Source: Nocardioides terrae
Lineage (GTDB): Bacteria; Actinomycetota; Actinomycetes; Propionibacteriales; Nocardioidaceae
Reading direction: 5' to 3'
Assembly: GCF_900112345.1 (NCBI RefSeq)
Contig: NZ_FOLB01000003.1
Location: 234,092 to 298,091, forward strand
Length of the DNA: 64,000 bases
The notes under the pieces were generated by a model. It did not search any database. It was not told the DNA's origin and saw only the letters and a program-made list of their open reading frames with translations. Numbering within the stretch: the stretch's first letter is position 1; the number at the start of each line of letters is the position of its first letter. Below are positions 41,654 to 50,528 of the stretch, piece by piece. Made by a program: the position numbers and the translations under genes.

Positions 41654-41738
41654 GTTGGATCTCCAGACGGATGGTTCGACGGACGGTCGCCCGGCCGTGG
41701 CCGGAGCAACCTTAACTTCCACTCACCCACCAGACGCA

Positions 41739-41773
41739 AAGGCCCGCCGACCTGGTTGCAGTCGGCGGGCCTT
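41739..41773 (-). terminator. Terminator after ctaF
   Basis: AAGGCCCGCCGAC and GTCGGCGGGCCTT (13 bp) flank a nine-base loop 17 bases beyond the ctaF stop. The minus-strand stem ends in CCTTT. It closes the ctaC-ctaD-ctaF transcript. Confidence 0.8.
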
Positions 41774-41790
41774 CGTGATCGATCCGTTAC

Positions 41791-42207
41791 TCAGTGCGCG
41801 TGGTCCCCGCGGTAGTACTCGAAGACCAACCCGGCGAGGGCGACCGCGCCGAGCACACCACCGATGATCATCAGCCAGTAGGCGGCCATGGCGGCGCCGA
41901 AGACGATGATCGCAAGCGTCGCGCCACACCACAGCGGCCACCAGGAGTATGGCGAGAAGAAGCCGAGCTCGCCGGCGCCGTCGGCGATCTCGCCGTCCTT
42001 GCGGTCCTCGGGGCGCGGGTCCATCCGCTTGGCGTGGAAGCCGAGGTAGAGCCCGATCATGCCCGTCAGGAGCGCGGTCATGAACAGGGCCGAGGTGCCG
42101 GTCCAGTCCATGCCGTGGTCGGACGCGTCGGTGATCAGCGCGTAGGCAGGCGTGACGAGCACGAAGAACACGAAGCAGCCGCCGAAGATCCAGGTCTCGG
42201 ACTTCAT
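41791..42207 (-). CDS. ctaF: Cytochrome c oxidase subunit IV, actinobacterial type
   Basis: The 138-residue protein has four hydrophobic helices and the conserved actinobacterial CtaF start [20 protein letters not shown] and the segment SPYSWWPLWCGATLA. It is a structural subunit of the aa3 oxidase specific to actinobacteria. The ATG at 42207 overlaps the ctaD stop, so the three genes ctaC, ctaD and ctaF are translationally linked. The C-terminus is EYYRGDHAH. A terminator follows. Confidence 0.95.
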   Translation of the reverse strand: MKSETWIFGGCFVFFVLVTPAYALITDASDHGMDWTGTSALFMTALLTGMIGLYLGFHAKRMDPRPEDRKDGEIADGAGELGFFSPYSWWPLWCGATLAIIVFGAAMAAYWLMIIGGVLGAVALAGLVFEYYRGDHAH

Positions 42208-43916
42208 CAGGCGTCACCCTCCTCGTGAACGGACTTGCCAGGGATGTGGACGGCGAGCTCGTCCTCGGACTCGATCTCGAGCGCCGCGATCTCCGGGTGG
42301 TGCAGGTCGAAGGCGGGCGACTCGGAACGGATCCGGGGCAGCGACACGAAGTTGTGACGCGGCGGCGGGGAGGAGGTCGCCCACTCCAGCGAGCGGCCCC
42401 AGCCCCACGGGTCGTCGACCTCGACCATGGGCGACTTGTGGGTGACCCAGAGGTTCAGGAACCACGGGATCATCGACATGCTGAGCAGGAAGGCGCCGAC
42501 CGTCGAGATCTGGTTGAGCGTCTCGAACCCGTCGGACGGGAGGTAGTCGGCGATGCGTCGCTGCATGCCCTCGACGCCCAGCCAGTGCTGCACCAGGAAC
42601 GTGGTGTGGAAGCCGATGAACAGCAGCCAGAAGTGGATCTTGCCCAGGCGCTCGTTGAGCATCTTGCCGGTGAGCTTGGGCCACCAGAAGTAGAACCCGG
42701 CGAACATCGCGAACACGACCGTGCCGAAGACGACGTAGTGGAAGTGAGCCACCACGAAGTAGGAGTCGGAGACGTGGAAGTCGAGCGGCGGGCTGGCCAG
42801 GATGATGCCGGTGAGGCCACCGAACAGGAAGGTCGTGAGGAAGCCGACCGACCACAGCATGGGCGTGTCGAACGAGATCGACCCGCCCCACATGGTGCCG
42901 ATCCAGTTGAAGAACTTCACGCCTGTCGGAACGGCGATCAGGAAGGTCATGCCGGAGAAGAACGGCAGGTCGACCGCGCCCGTGACGAACATGTGGTGCG
43001 CCCACACCGCGACCGAGAGGATCGCGATGCCGACGGTGGCGCCGACGAGGCCGACGTAGCCGAAGACCGGCTTGCGGCTGAACACCGGGAGGATCTCGGT
43101 CACGATGCCGAAGAACGGCAGCGCGATGATGTAGACCTCGGGGTGGCCGAAGAACCAGAACAGGTGCTGCCACAGGATCGGGCCGCCGTGGGCGGTGTCG
43201 AAGACGTGCGCACCGATCTGGCGGTCCGCCTCCAGCATCAGCAGGGCACCGGCCAGGACCGGGAAGGCGATCAGCACGAGCAGGCTCGTGACCAGCGTGT
43301 TCCAGACGAAGATCGGCATCCGGAACATCGTCATGCCCGGCGCGCGCATGCAGATGATCGTGGTGATGAAGTTGACCGCACCGAGGATCGTGCCCAGACC
43401 GGCCATCCACAGGCCCATGATCCACAGGTCGCCGCCGACGCCCGGGCTGCGGACCGCGTCGGAGAGCGGGGTGTAGGCGAACCAGCCGAAGTCGGCCGCA
43501 CCGAGCGGGGTGAGGAACCCGGAGGCCGCGATGAGACCACCGAACAGGTAGAGCCAGTAGCTCAGCATGTTGAGCCGCGGGAAGGCGACGTCGGGAGCGC
43601 CGATCTGCAGGGGCATGATCGCGTTGCCGAAGGCGAAGAAGAGCGGGGTCGCGAACAGCAGCAGCATGATCGTGCCGTGCATGGTGAAGAGCTGGTTGAA
43701 GAGCTCGTCGTTGACGACCTGGTTTCCCGGGAAGGCCAGCTCCGCGCGCATGATCAGCGCCATCAGGCCACCGACCAGGAACCACGCGAACGCGGTGACG
43801 AAGTACATCTTGCCGATCAGCTTGTGATCGGTGGTCGTCAGGATGCGGAACGCCATCTGGCCCAGCGGCCGGCGACCACTGGCGGTCGCCGTGCTGGGTG
43901 ATGCGGTCGCGGTCAC
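42207..43916 (-). CDS. ctaD: Cytochrome c oxidase subunit I
   Basis: The 569-residue protein has the 12-helix COX1 core with the low-spin heme and heme-copper ligands in familiar contexts: [12 protein letters not shown] (heme a His), [10 protein letters not shown] with the cross-linked His-Tyr pair, HHMFVTG for CuB, and [10 protein letters not shown] for heme a3 and heme a. It reduces oxygen to water while pumping protons. The GTG start at 43916 overlaps the ctaC stop (GTGA). The C-terminal extension (about 525-569) is acidic. Together with ctaC, ctaE and ctaF it completes the aa3 oxidase. Confidence 0.97.
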   Translation of the reverse strand: MTATASPSTATASGRRPLGQMAFRILTTTDHKLIGKMYFVTAFAWFLVGGLMALIMRAELAFPGNQVVNDELFNQLFTMHGTIMLLLFATPLFFAFGNAIMPLQIGAPDVAFPRLNMLSYWLYLFGGLIAASGFLTPLGAADFGWFAYTPLSDAVRSPGVGGDLWIMGLWMAGLGTILGAVNFITTIICMRAPGMTMFRMPIFVWNTLVTSLLVLIAFPVLAGALLMLEADRQIGAHVFDTAHGGPILWQHLFWFFGHPEVYIIALPFFGIVTEILPVFSRKPVFGYVGLVGATVGIAILSVAVWAHHMFVTGAVDLPFFSGMTFLIAVPTGVKFFNWIGTMWGGSISFDTPMLWSVGFLTTFLFGGLTGIILASPPLDFHVSDSYFVVAHFHYVVFGTVVFAMFAGFYFWWPKLTGKMLNERLGKIHFWLLFIGFHTTFLVQHWLGVEGMQRRIADYLPSDGFETLNQISTVGAFLLSMSMIPWFLNLWVTHKSPMVEVDDPWGWGRSLEWATSSPPPRHNFVSLPRIRSESPAFDLHHPEIAALEIESEDELAVHIPGKSVHEEGDA

Positions 43917-44833
43917 TTGTTCACTCCCTCGGTGTCGTTGTTGAGCCCGGCCTGCGTGTCGGCCTCAGCACCGCCGAGCAGCGGCTTGTCAGCCTCGTTG
44001 CCCTGGCTCTTGAGGTCCTGGAGGTAGCTCTCGTAGTCCGCCTCGCTGACCACCTTCACGTTGAACAGCATCCGCGAGTGCGACACGCCGCAGAGCTCGT
44101 AGCAGGCGCCGCGGAAGTCACCCATACGGGTCGGCGTGATCGCGTAGTGGTTCACGCGGCCCGGGATGACGTCCATCTTCATGAGGAAGGCGGGGACACC
44201 GAAGTCGTGGACGACGTCGGGGCTGTGCAGGTTGAAGCGGGTGGTCTTGTTGATCGGGAGCACGAGCGTCGGGATGCGCTCGGCGGTGCCGGCCTCGTAG
44301 ACGTAGTCGGAGTAGGGGAACTCGTCATCCGCGGCGTCGTCGTCGGCCGAGCCGTCCCGCTCGCCCATGCCGTAGTTGAATGTCCACGACCACTGCTGGC
44401 CGACGACCTCGATCGTGTTGTCGACCTTGCCCTCGTCGAGGATGGCGTCCTGGGTCCGCACCGTGTGGGTGAAGAAGACGATGACCATCAGGACCGGCGC
44501 GATCGTGTAGAAGATCTCGATCGGCAGGTTGTAGCGGGTCTGGACCGGGATGTCGGACTCGCTGCGGCGGCGGTAGTGCCAGCAGGCCCAGAAGATCAGG
44601 CCCCAGACGATGACACCCGTGATCATCGCGGCGATCCAGGCGCCCTGCCACAGCGAGAGGGTGTGCTCGCCCTGGGCTGAGGCGGGGTCGGGCATCGCTG
44701 CCCGCTTCCACTCGCCCTTCGTCTCCGACGAGCAGCCCCCCAGCAGGACGACCACAGCGGCCAGCGCGACCAGCAGGGAGGTCTTCCCCACCAGTCGTCG
44801 TCCCTCCGGCTTTCCGGGCAAGTGCAGACCCAC
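43913..44833 (-). CDS. ctaC: Cytochrome c oxidase subunit II (CuA), lipoprotein
   Basis: The 306-residue protein has a basic N-terminus, a lipobox (VVLLGGC, Cys34), two membrane helices (about 63-83 and 105-125) and the cupredoxin domain with CuA ligands His209, Cys244, Glu246, Cys248, His252 and Met255 ([12 protein letters not shown]). It receives electrons from QcrC. I chose GTG 44833 because GAGG lies seven bases before it and the signal peptide is then of normal length; a GTG at 44860 in frame lacks a ribosome site. An acidic insert ([10 protein letters not shown], about 162-171) sits in the cupredoxin domain. It heads the ctaC-ctaD-ctaF operon. Confidence 0.95.
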   Translation of the reverse strand: MGLHLPGKPEGRRLVGKTSLLVALAAVVVLLGGCSSETKGEWKRAAMPDPASAQGEHTLSLWQGAWIAAMITGVIVWGLIFWACWHYRRRSESDIPVQTRYNLPIEIFYTIAPVLMVIVFFTHTVRTQDAILDEGKVDNTIEVVGQQWSWTFNYGMGERDGSADDDAADDEFPYSDYVYEAGTAERIPTLVLPINKTTRFNLHSPDVVHDFGVPAFLMKMDVIPGRVNHYAITPTRMGDFRGACYELCGVSHSRMLFNVKVVSEADYESYLQDLKSQGNEADKPLLGGAEADTQAGLNNDTEGVNK

Positions 44834-44959
44834 GAACGAGCCTCTCTCTCGAGCAGTCACGGCATCGGACCCGTACCCGCCGACGGGCACGAGTTCACAC
44901 GTCGCACATTAGCGGAAGTGCTCCGCCCCTCGACCCACTGGGTGGCCCCTCGAAGTCTC

Positions 44960-44965
44960 TAGGGT
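44960..44965 (+). promoter_or_regulatory. -10 box (TAGGGT) for leaderless cysteine desulfurase gene
   Basis: TAGGGT is followed by six bases and the GTG at 44972. The 138-base gap also must hold the minus-strand ctaC promoter. Confidence 0.5.
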
Positions 44966-44971
44966 GTCGAT

Positions 44972-46087
44972 GTGAGCCACCCCGCGGTCTACCTCGACGC
45001 CGCCTCCGCCGAGCCTCTCCATCCCGCCGCTCGGGCCGTTCTCGGCGCCGCCTCCACGCGGGGATATGCCGACCCGCGGCGACTGCACGGTCCGGGTCGC
45101 GATGCGCGCCTGCTGCTCGACAACGCGCGCGAGGTGGTCGCCGCGGTCCTGGGCGTGCGCCGGGACGAGGTGATGTTCACCTCCTCCGGCTCGGCAGCGG
45201 TCCACGCCGGCCTGCTCGGGTTGCTTCCGTCCGGGGGTGCGCCCGTCGTCATGACCGCCGTCGAGCACCAGTCCGTGCCGGACGCCACGGCCTGGGCGGG
45301 AGTGCCGACGCGCGTCGTGGAGGTCGACCGCGCCGGCCGGGTCGACGCCGGGTCGATCGCCGCCGCCGCGCGGGAGGAGAGCGCCGGCCTCGTCGTCGTA
45401 CAGCAGGCGAACCACGAGGTCGGGACGCTCCAGCCGGTCGACGCGGTGGCCGAGGCGCTCGGGGACGTCCCGCTGCTGGTCGATGCCGGCGCCTCGATGG
45501 GGCGGCTGCCGCTGCCCCCGGGATGGACCGCCGTGGCGGGGTCCGCCCGCAAGTGGGGCGGCCCGGGCGGGGTGGGGGTCCTCGTCGTACGCCGCTCGGC
45601 GCGCTGGCGGCACCCCTTCCCGGCCCCCGACCGGACGGAGCGCGCCGACCACGGGTTCACCGACGTGCCGGGCGCCCTGGCTGCGGCCGCGGCGCTGCAG
45701 GCCGTCGCTGCCGAGCGCGACGAGGTCGGCGGCCGGCAGCGCGCCATGATCGACCTGGTCCGCGAGCGGGTCGCCTCGATCCCGGACGTCGACCTGGTGG
45801 GCGATCCCGTCGACCGGCTCCCCCACCTGGTGACGTTCTCCTGTCTCTACGTCGACGGTGAGGCGCTGGTGAGCGCGCTGGACCGGCACGGCTTCGGCAT
45901 CGCCAGCGGCTCGGCCTGCGCGGTCGACACCCGGGAGCCGTCGCGGGTGCTCGCGGCGATGGGCGCCCTCACGCACGGCAACGTCCGGCTGTCGCTGACC
46001 CGCGACACGACGCAGAGCGACGTCGAGCGGTTCCTCGACGTGCTGCCCGGCGTCGTGGCGGACCTGCGCGCGGAGGTCGCCCTGTGA
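44972..46087 (+). CDS. Cysteine desulfurase (class V aminotransferase, NifS/IscS-like)
   Basis: The 371-residue PLP enzyme has the PLP-stacking His99 (VEHQS), Asp171 (VDAGAS), the Schiff-base Lys194 in SARKWGGPGG, and the catalytic Cys316 in SGSACAV, the short active-site loop of NifS/IscS-type enzymes. It would release persulfide sulfur from cysteine. The family's usual HK motif before the Lys is RK here. The downstream gene, overlapping by 4 bp, encodes a TusA-like carrier, so sulfur is probably handed to TusA for tRNA thiolation, cofactor or Fe-S synthesis. A dedicated suf operon, if present, lies outside the window. Confidence 0.9.
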   Translation: MSHPAVYLDAASAEPLHPAARAVLGAASTRGYADPRRLHGPGRDARLLLDNAREVVAAVLGVRRDEVMFTSSGSAAVHAGLLGLLPSGGAPVVMTAVEHQSVPDATAWAGVPTRVVEVDRAGRVDAGSIAAAAREESAGLVVVQQANHEVGTLQPVDAVAEALGDVPLLVDAGASMGRLPLPPGWTAVAGSARKWGGPGGVGVLVVRRSARWRHPFPAPDRTERADHGFTDVPGALAAAAALQAVAAERDEVGGRQRAMIDLVRERVASIPDVDLVGDPVDRLPHLVTFSCLYVDGEALVSALDRHGFGIASGSACAVDTREPSRVLAAMGALTHGNVRLSLTRDTTQSDVERFLDVLPGVVADLRAEVAL

Positions 46088-46320
46088 GCGGCTCCGGGCC
46101 GACCCTGGACTGCCGGGGCCTGCCGTGCCCGCGGCCGATCATCGAGCTGGCCCGCCACCTGGCCGACGTGCCGGTCGGCGACGTGCTCGGCGTCGCGTCG
46201 GACGACCCCGCAGCACGCCACGACGTGCCGGCGTGGTGCCGGATGCGGGGTCAGGAGTACGTCGGCGAGGAGACCGCCCCCGACGGGGTGCCGGTCCTGC
46301 TCGTCCGGCGGCTCAGCTGA
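46084..46320 (+). CDS. TusA-like sulfur carrier protein
   Basis: The 78-residue protein has the TusA/SirA fold signature LDCRGLPCPRPIIELA with the catalytic Cys15 in CPxP, and the second-half pattern VASDDPAARHDVPAWCR. An additional cysteine (Cys10) and Cys near residue 53 are present. It would accept persulfide sulfur from the desulfurase whose gene it overlaps by 4 bp (GTGA). Its last eight bases overlap the end of the convergent PfkB kinase gene. No YeeE/YedE transporter or DsrE protein is adjacent, so the sulfur acceptor remains unknown. Confidence 0.92.
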   Translation: MSGSGPTLDCRGLPCPRPIIELARHLADVPVGDVLGVASDDPAARHDVPAWCRMRGQEYVGEETAPDGVPVLLVRRLS

Positions 46321-47293
46321 GGAACGGGGCGACCTCGGCGGCCGCGTCGGCGCCGTAGTTCTCGCTGAACCGCGTCAGGAACTCCTGGCCGGTGAAGGAG
46401 TACTCCTGCGTGCCGACCGTCTCCACGACGTACGCCGCCAGGGTGCAGCCGACCTGGGCCGACCGCTCCAGCCCGAGCCCCCAGGTAGTGGCGGCAAGGA
46501 ACGCGGCGCGGAACGCGTCGCCGACGCCCGTCGGCTCGACCGCGGTGACGTTCTTGCAGGCGAGCACGGTGATCGGGTCCTCGCCCTTGCGCGAGATGCG
46601 CACGCCGTCGGCGCCGAGGGTGGTGACCTGGGTGCCCACGCGGGCGAGCACCTCCTCGGCGCTCCAGCCGGTCTTGGACTCGATGAGGTGGGACTCGTAC
46701 TCGTTGGAGAAGAGGATCGACGCACCGTCGACCAGGTCGCGGATGAGCTCGCCGCTGCCGAAGGCCAGCTGCTGGCTGGGGTCGGCGATGAACGCGTAGC
46801 CGCGCTGCCGGCACTCCTCGGTGTGGCGCAGCATGCCGTCGGGGTCGTCCGCACCGATCAGCACGAAGGTCGGGTCACCGACCGAACGCACGATCGGGGC
46901 GAGCTCGATGAGCCGCGCCTCGGACATGGCACCGGGGTAGAAGCTGGCGAACTGCGCCATCGTCTCGTCGGTGGTGCAGACGAAGCGAGCGGTGTGCTTG
47001 GTCTCCGACACGTGGACGTGGTCGCAGTTGACGCCGTGCCGCTCGAGCCAGGAGCGGTAGTCGCCGAAGTCCTCACCCACCGCGCCGACGAGCACCGGAG
47101 CGAGACCGAGCGTGCCGAGGCCGAAGCAGATGTTGGCCGCGACGCCGCCGCGACGGATCTCGAGGTCGTCGACGAGGAAGCTCAGCGAGAGCTTGTCGAG
47201 CTGCTCGACCACCAGCGAGTCGGCGAACTTGCCGCGGAAGGTCATCAGGTGGTCGGTGGCGATCGACGCGGCGATCAACAGGGAGCCAGACAC
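46313..47293 (-). CDS. PfkB-family carbohydrate/nucleoside kinase (adenosine kinase-like)
   Basis: The 326-residue protein belongs to the ribokinase/PfkB family: substrate-side GSLLIAASIATDHLMTF at the start, GGVAANICFGLGTLG (about 50-64), and the catalytic motif TGVGDAFRAAF (about 252-262, Asp base in GVGD). Similar proteins next to cta genes in actinobacteria are annotated as adenosine kinase-like or carbohydrate kinase; the exact substrate cannot be decided. I chose the GTG at 47293 because it begins at the conserved strand and follows a -10 box by eight bases; a longer frame reaches 47359 without family similarity. Confidence 0.88.
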   Translation of the reverse strand: MSGSLLIAASIATDHLMTFRGKFADSLVVEQLDKLSLSFLVDDLEIRRGGVAANICFGLGTLGLAPVLVGAVGEDFGDYRSWLERHGVNCDHVHVSETKHTARFVCTTDETMAQFASFYPGAMSEARLIELAPIVRSVGDPTFVLIGADDPDGMLRHTEECRQRGYAFIADPSQQLAFGSGELIRDLVDGASILFSNEYESHLIESKTGWSAEEVLARVGTQVTTLGADGVRISRKGEDPITVLACKNVTAVEPTGVGDAFRAAFLAATTWGLGLERSAQVGCTLAAYVVETVGTQEYSFTGQEFLTRFSENYGADAAAEVAPFLS

Positions 47294-47301
47294 GTGGCCG
47301 A

Positions 47302-47307
47302 ACACTA
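47302..47307 (-). promoter_or_regulatory. -10 box (TAGTGT on the minus strand) for leaderless PfkB gene
   Basis: TAGTGT is followed by eight bases and the GTG at 47293. Confidence 0.4.
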
Positions 47308-47344
47308 CCGCTTCGTACCGCTTGGAGTACCCATCGGTAGTGCC

Positions 47345-47350
47345 TAGCGT
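47345..47350 (+). promoter_or_regulatory. -10 box (TAGCGT) for leaderless gene at 47358
   Basis: TAGCGT is followed by seven bases and the ATG at 47358. It lies back to back with the PfkB gene promoter. Confidence 0.4.
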
Positions 47351-47357
47351 CGATCGC

Positions 47358-47597
47358 ATGACCGACGCCCAGCAGACCTCCGGCCTCGCCTACGACGACG
47401 CCCCGATGGCCTCGGACTGCCGCGCCGCGCAGGCGCGTCTGGAGCTTTCGCGGTCGTTCGCGAGGGTCGCGCGCGCGGCCTCGCGTCCCGCGCCCAGCAT
47501 CGGCTTCGACGCCTTCACCGAGGTGGCCAAGCCTGACATCGATCCCACGGTCGCCGCTCGCCGGATCGCAGCGGCCCTCGGGCTCGACCTCGTCTGA
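47358..47597 (+). CDS. Small hypothetical protein
   Basis: The 79-residue frame begins MTDAQQTSGLAYDDAPMASD and ends with two amphipathic helices (PTVAARRIAAALGLDLV). No domain or signal is recognised. Support comes from the -10 box seven bases upstream, its own downstream terminator and the lack of any competing gene in the 47294-47669 region. It is divergent from the PfkB kinase. An antisense frame of similar length overlaps it but has no promoter-like context. Confidence 0.5.
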   Translation: MTDAQQTSGLAYDDAPMASDCRAAQARLELSRSFARVARAASRPAPSIGFDAFTEVAKPDIDPTVAARRIAAALGLDLV

Positions 47598-47628
47598 GCC
47601 GTCCGTTCTCTTTCCTCCCGGAAAGGCA

Positions 47629-47656
47629 ACAGCCCCCGCCGATCGGCGGGGGCTGT
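47629..47656. terminator. Bidirectional hairpin between the small gene and erpA
   Basis: The 28-base perfect palindrome consists of ACAGCCCCCGCCGA followed directly by its complement TCGGCGGGGGCTGT. It lies between convergent genes. Confidence 0.8.
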
Positions 47657-47669
47657 CGTCCTCAGCGGA

Positions 47670-48116
47670 TCAGTGGAACGAGTCGCCGCAGGCGCAGGAG
47701 CCGGTCGCGTTCGGGTTGTCGATCGTGAAGCCCTGCTTCTCGATCGTGTCCACGAAGTCGATCATGGCGCCGTTGAGGTAAGGGACGCTCATCCGGTCGA
47801 CGACGACGGAGACGCCGCCGAAGTCGGTGACGGTGTCACCGTCGAGCGTGCGCTCGTCGAAGAAGAGCTGGTAGCGCAGGCCCGAGCAGCCACCCGGCTG
47901 CACCGAGATGCGCAGCGAGAGGTCGTCGCGACCCTCCTGCTCCAGCAGGCTCTTCACCTTGGAGGCCGCGACGGGGCTCAGGTTGATCTGGTCCTCCCGG
48001 CGGTCGGTCAGCACTGGGGCGGCGACCGTCTGGGTCGCACCCGACGTCGTCGCGGTGGTCGCGGTCGTCTCGGTGGTGGCGCCGTGGCCGTGGCCGCAGC
48101 CGCATCCGTCGCTCAT
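47670..48116 (-). CDS. erpA: Iron-sulfur cluster insertion protein ErpA with Cys/His-rich N-terminal tail
   Basis: The 148-residue protein is an A-type Fe-S carrier: the core from about residue 44 has GGCSGLRYQLFFDE (Cys77) and the C-terminal CAC (Cys141, Cys143) that bind and hand over clusters. In front lies an extra 30-40 residues starting MSDGCGCGHGHGATTETTAT, a Cys/His-rich metal-binding-like patch followed by a Thr-rich linker; typical ErpA proteins are about 115-120 residues and lack it. The ATG at 48116 has GGAG six bases upstream; an ATG four codons earlier is possible. Nearby nadA and the desulfurase both relate to Fe-S metabolism. Confidence 0.92.
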   Translation of the reverse strand: MSDGCGCGHGHGATTETTATTATTSGATQTVAAPVLTDRREDQINLSPVAASKVKSLLEQEGRDDLSLRISVQPGGCSGLRYQLFFDERTLDGDTVTDFGGVSVVVDRMSVPYLNGAMIDFVDTIEKQGFTIDNPNATGSCACGDSFH

Positions 48117-48178
48117 TGATGACTCCATCTCGTCGAGCAGAACTGGTTCAACAGTTCCCAATCGTCGCACACACCCGG

Positions 48179-49276
48179 TTATTCCCCACCCCGCCGAGGG
48201 GACCAGCTGCGCGCGACCCGCTCGGCGAGCGCGGCCAGCGACCCCGCCGGATCGGCCAAGGCACGCTCCTCCCCCACCACGTCGACCAGCGCGTACGCCG
48301 ACTCCACACCGAGGGCCCGCATCTCCCGGGCCCCCACGTCGACGCGCCCCGCGAGCACCACGCATGGTCGGGCCGCCCGGGCCGCGACGTCGGCCACCCC
48401 GTAGGGGACCTTCCCGGCTCGGCTGGAGAAGTCGAAGGCGCCCTCGCCCGTGACGACGAGATCGGCGCGGCGAGCCTTCGCGAGCAGGCCGACCGCGTCG
48501 GCGAGCAGCGCCAGACCCGGCTGCCGCCGCGCGCCGGCCACCAGCAGCCCGTAGCCGAGCCCACCGGCCGCGCCGGCGCCCGCCTCGAGCGCCAGTCGGC
48601 GGCCCGACGGCCCGGCGGCGGCGGCCAGGTCCTGCAGGGCGCCGTCGAGAGCCGGGAGCTGGTCCTCGGTCAGCCCCTTCTGGGGTCCGTAGACCTTCGT
48701 CGCGCCGAAGAGCCCGGTGAGCGGGCTGTCGACGTCGCTGGCCGCCACGATCTCGACCTCCGGCGACGCCGGGACGGTGAGGGACGTGATCCCGGTGAGC
48801 GCTGCACCGCCCTGGTCGAGCGGCCGGTCGGCGGTCGCGCCGAGGGCGGCCAGGAAGCCCGCACCGCCGTCGTTGGACCCGCTGCCGCCGAGGCCGACGA
48901 CGACCCGCCGGGCGCCGGCGTCCGCGGCGGCGAGGACGAGCTCCCCGACGCCGTAGGTCGTGGCGGACCCGGCCCCGCTTGCGCCGGTCAACGCGAGGCC
49001 GCACGCCTGCGCCGACTCGACGTAGGCGGTGTCCCCGACCACGAGGATCGTCGCGGGCGTCGGCTCGCGGTGCGGCCCCGTCACGGTGACGGCCAGCAGC
49101 TCACCGCCGAGGGTGGCGTGCAGGACGTCGACGAAGCCCGGACCGCCGTCCGCCATGGGGACGAGCTCGAGCTCGTCGTCCGGAGCGTGCCGGGACCAGC
49201 CGGCCGCGATCGCCTCCGCGGCCTCGACGGCGGTCAGCGTGCCGGCGAACTTGTCAGGGGCGATCAGGATCCGCAC
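48179..49276 (-). CDS. Glycerate kinase (GlxK/GarK family)
   Basis: The 365-residue protein has the type-1 glycerate kinase pattern: start VRILIAPDKFAGTLTAVEAA, the LVPMADGGPGFVD segment (about 39-51), GLGGSGSNDGGAGFL (about 123-137) and VVTGEGAFDFSSRAGKVPYG near the end. The usual start of the loop in this family, DGGEGT, reads DGGPGF here. It phosphorylates D-glycerate to a phosphoglycerate, linking photorespiratory or serine/glyoxylate carbon to glycolysis. The GTG at 49276 follows a -10-like TAGGGT by seven bases. It is divergent from nadA and lies downstream-facing towards erpA. Confidence 0.92.
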   Translation of the reverse strand: MRILIAPDKFAGTLTAVEAAEAIAAGWSRHAPDDELELVPMADGGPGFVDVLHATLGGELLAVTVTGPHREPTPATILVVGDTAYVESAQACGLALTGASGAGSATTYGVGELVLAAADAGARRVVVGLGGSGSNDGGAGFLAALGATADRPLDQGGAALTGITSLTVPASPEVEIVAASDVDSPLTGLFGATKVYGPQKGLTEDQLPALDGALQDLAAAAGPSGRRLALEAGAGAAGGLGYGLLVAGARRQPGLALLADAVGLLAKARRADLVVTGEGAFDFSSRAGKVPYGVADVAARAARPCVVLAGRVDVGAREMRALGVESAYALVDVVGEERALADPAGSLAALAERVARSWSPRRGGE

Positions 49277-49283
49277 GGGTGAG

Positions 49284-49289
49284 ACCCTA
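49284..49289 (-). promoter_or_regulatory. -10 box (TAGGGT on the minus strand) for glycerate kinase
   Basis: TAGGGT is followed by seven bases and the GTG at 49276. It is only 25 bases from the nadA -10 on the other strand. Confidence 0.5.
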
Positions 49290-49313
49290 GGCGGTCGCGC
49301 CCGCGCGGGACCG

Positions 49314-49319
49314 TACGAT
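49314..49319 (+). promoter_or_regulatory. -10 box (TACGAT) for nadA
   Basis: TACGAT is followed by six bases and the ATG at 49326, suggesting a leaderless mRNA. Confidence 0.5.
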
Positions 49320-49325
49320 GCGGCC

Positions 49326-50492
49326 ATGACGACCGTCGATCTCCCGCTGCTGCCGCTCGGTCGCGGCATCGACCTCGACTCCGAGCGCGGCGTCGAGTGC
49401 CCGGGCGACCTGCCCCCGGCCTCGGACCCCACGCTCGTCGAGCGCGCGCGGGCCGCCAAGGAGGCGCTCGGCGACAAGGTGTTCGTGCTGGGCCACCACT
49501 ACCAGCGCGACGAGGTCATCGAGTTCGCCGACGTCACCGGGGACTCCTTCAAGCTCGCTCGCGACGCGGCCGCTCGTCCGGAGGCGGCGTACATCGTCTT
49601 CTGCGGCGTGCACTTCATGGCCGAGTCCGCCGACATCCTCACCTCGCCCGAGCAGAAGGTGATCCTGCCGGACCTGGCGGCCGGCTGCTCGATGGCCGAC
49701 ATGGCCCGGCTCGGCCAGGTCGAGGCCGCCTGGTCCGCACTCGAGGCCGCCGGCATCGCCGACCAGGTCGTGCCGGTGACCTACATGAACTCCAGCGCCG
49801 ACATCAAGGCGTTCTGCGGACGCCACGGCGGCGTGGTGTGCACGTCGTCCAACGCGCAGACCGTGCTGGAGTGGGCCTTCGAGCAGGGCACCAAGGTGCT
49901 CTTCCTGCCCGACCAGCACCTCGGTCGCAACACCGCCGTCCTCCAGCTCGGCATCCCGCTCGACGAGTGCGTCGTGTGGGACCCGCGGCAGCCGAACGGC
50001 GGGCTCACCGCCGAGGAGCTGACCGACGCGACGATGATCCTGTGGAAGGGCCACTGCTCGGTGCACGGGCGCTTCTCCCCCGACACCGTCGATGCGCTCC
50101 GCGCGACGATCCCGGACATCCAGGTCCTGGTGCACCCCGAGTGCCAGCACGAGGTCGTGCTCAAGGCCGACCTGGTCGGCTCGACCGAGTTCATCATCAG
50201 GACGATCGAGTCCGCCCCGGCCGGGTCGGCCTGGGCGATCGGCACCGAGCTGAACCTCGTCAAGCGGCTGGCCGCCGCCCACCCGGACAAGCGGATCGTC
50301 TTCCTCGACCGCAACGTCTGCTACTGCTCGACGATGAACCGGATCGACCTCCCGCACTTCGTGTGGGCGCTGGAGTCGCTGGTCAACGGTGTCGTGCCCA
50401 ACGTGATCGAGGTCGACGCCGACACCGAGCACCACGCCAAGGTGGCCCTGGAGCGGATGCTGGAGCTGCCCGGGAAGAGCGAGCGCGACTGA
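49326..50492 (+). CDS. nadA: Quinolinate synthase
   Basis: The 388-residue enzyme condenses iminoaspartate with dihydroxyacetone phosphate to make quinolinate in NAD synthesis and needs a 4Fe-4S cluster. Visible motifs are GHHYQRDEV (56-64), Cys93 in FCGVHFMAE, Cys244 in GHCSVHGRF, and Cys332/Cys334 in NVCYCSTMN, giving the three cluster ligands, with SADIKAFC for substrate binding. It is a long-type NadA with an N-terminal extension of about 40 residues. nadB and nadC are not adjacent. It is divergent from glycerate kinase. Confidence 0.96.
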   Translation: MTTVDLPLLPLGRGIDLDSERGVECPGDLPPASDPTLVERARAAKEALGDKVFVLGHHYQRDEVIEFADVTGDSFKLARDAAARPEAAYIVFCGVHFMAESADILTSPEQKVILPDLAAGCSMADMARLGQVEAAWSALEAAGIADQVVPVTYMNSSADIKAFCGRHGGVVCTSSNAQTVLEWAFEQGTKVLFLPDQHLGRNTAVLQLGIPLDECVVWDPRQPNGGLTAEELTDATMILWKGHCSVHGRFSPDTVDALRATIPDIQVLVHPECQHEVVLKADLVGSTEFIIRTIESAPAGSAWAIGTELNLVKRLAAAHPDKRIVFLDRNVCYCSTMNRIDLPHFVWALESLVNGVVPNVIEVDADTEHHAKVALERMLELPGKSERD

Positions 50493-50528
50493 TCACGCCC
50501 TCGCGCCGGTGTCGCAGGAGAGGCCGCG

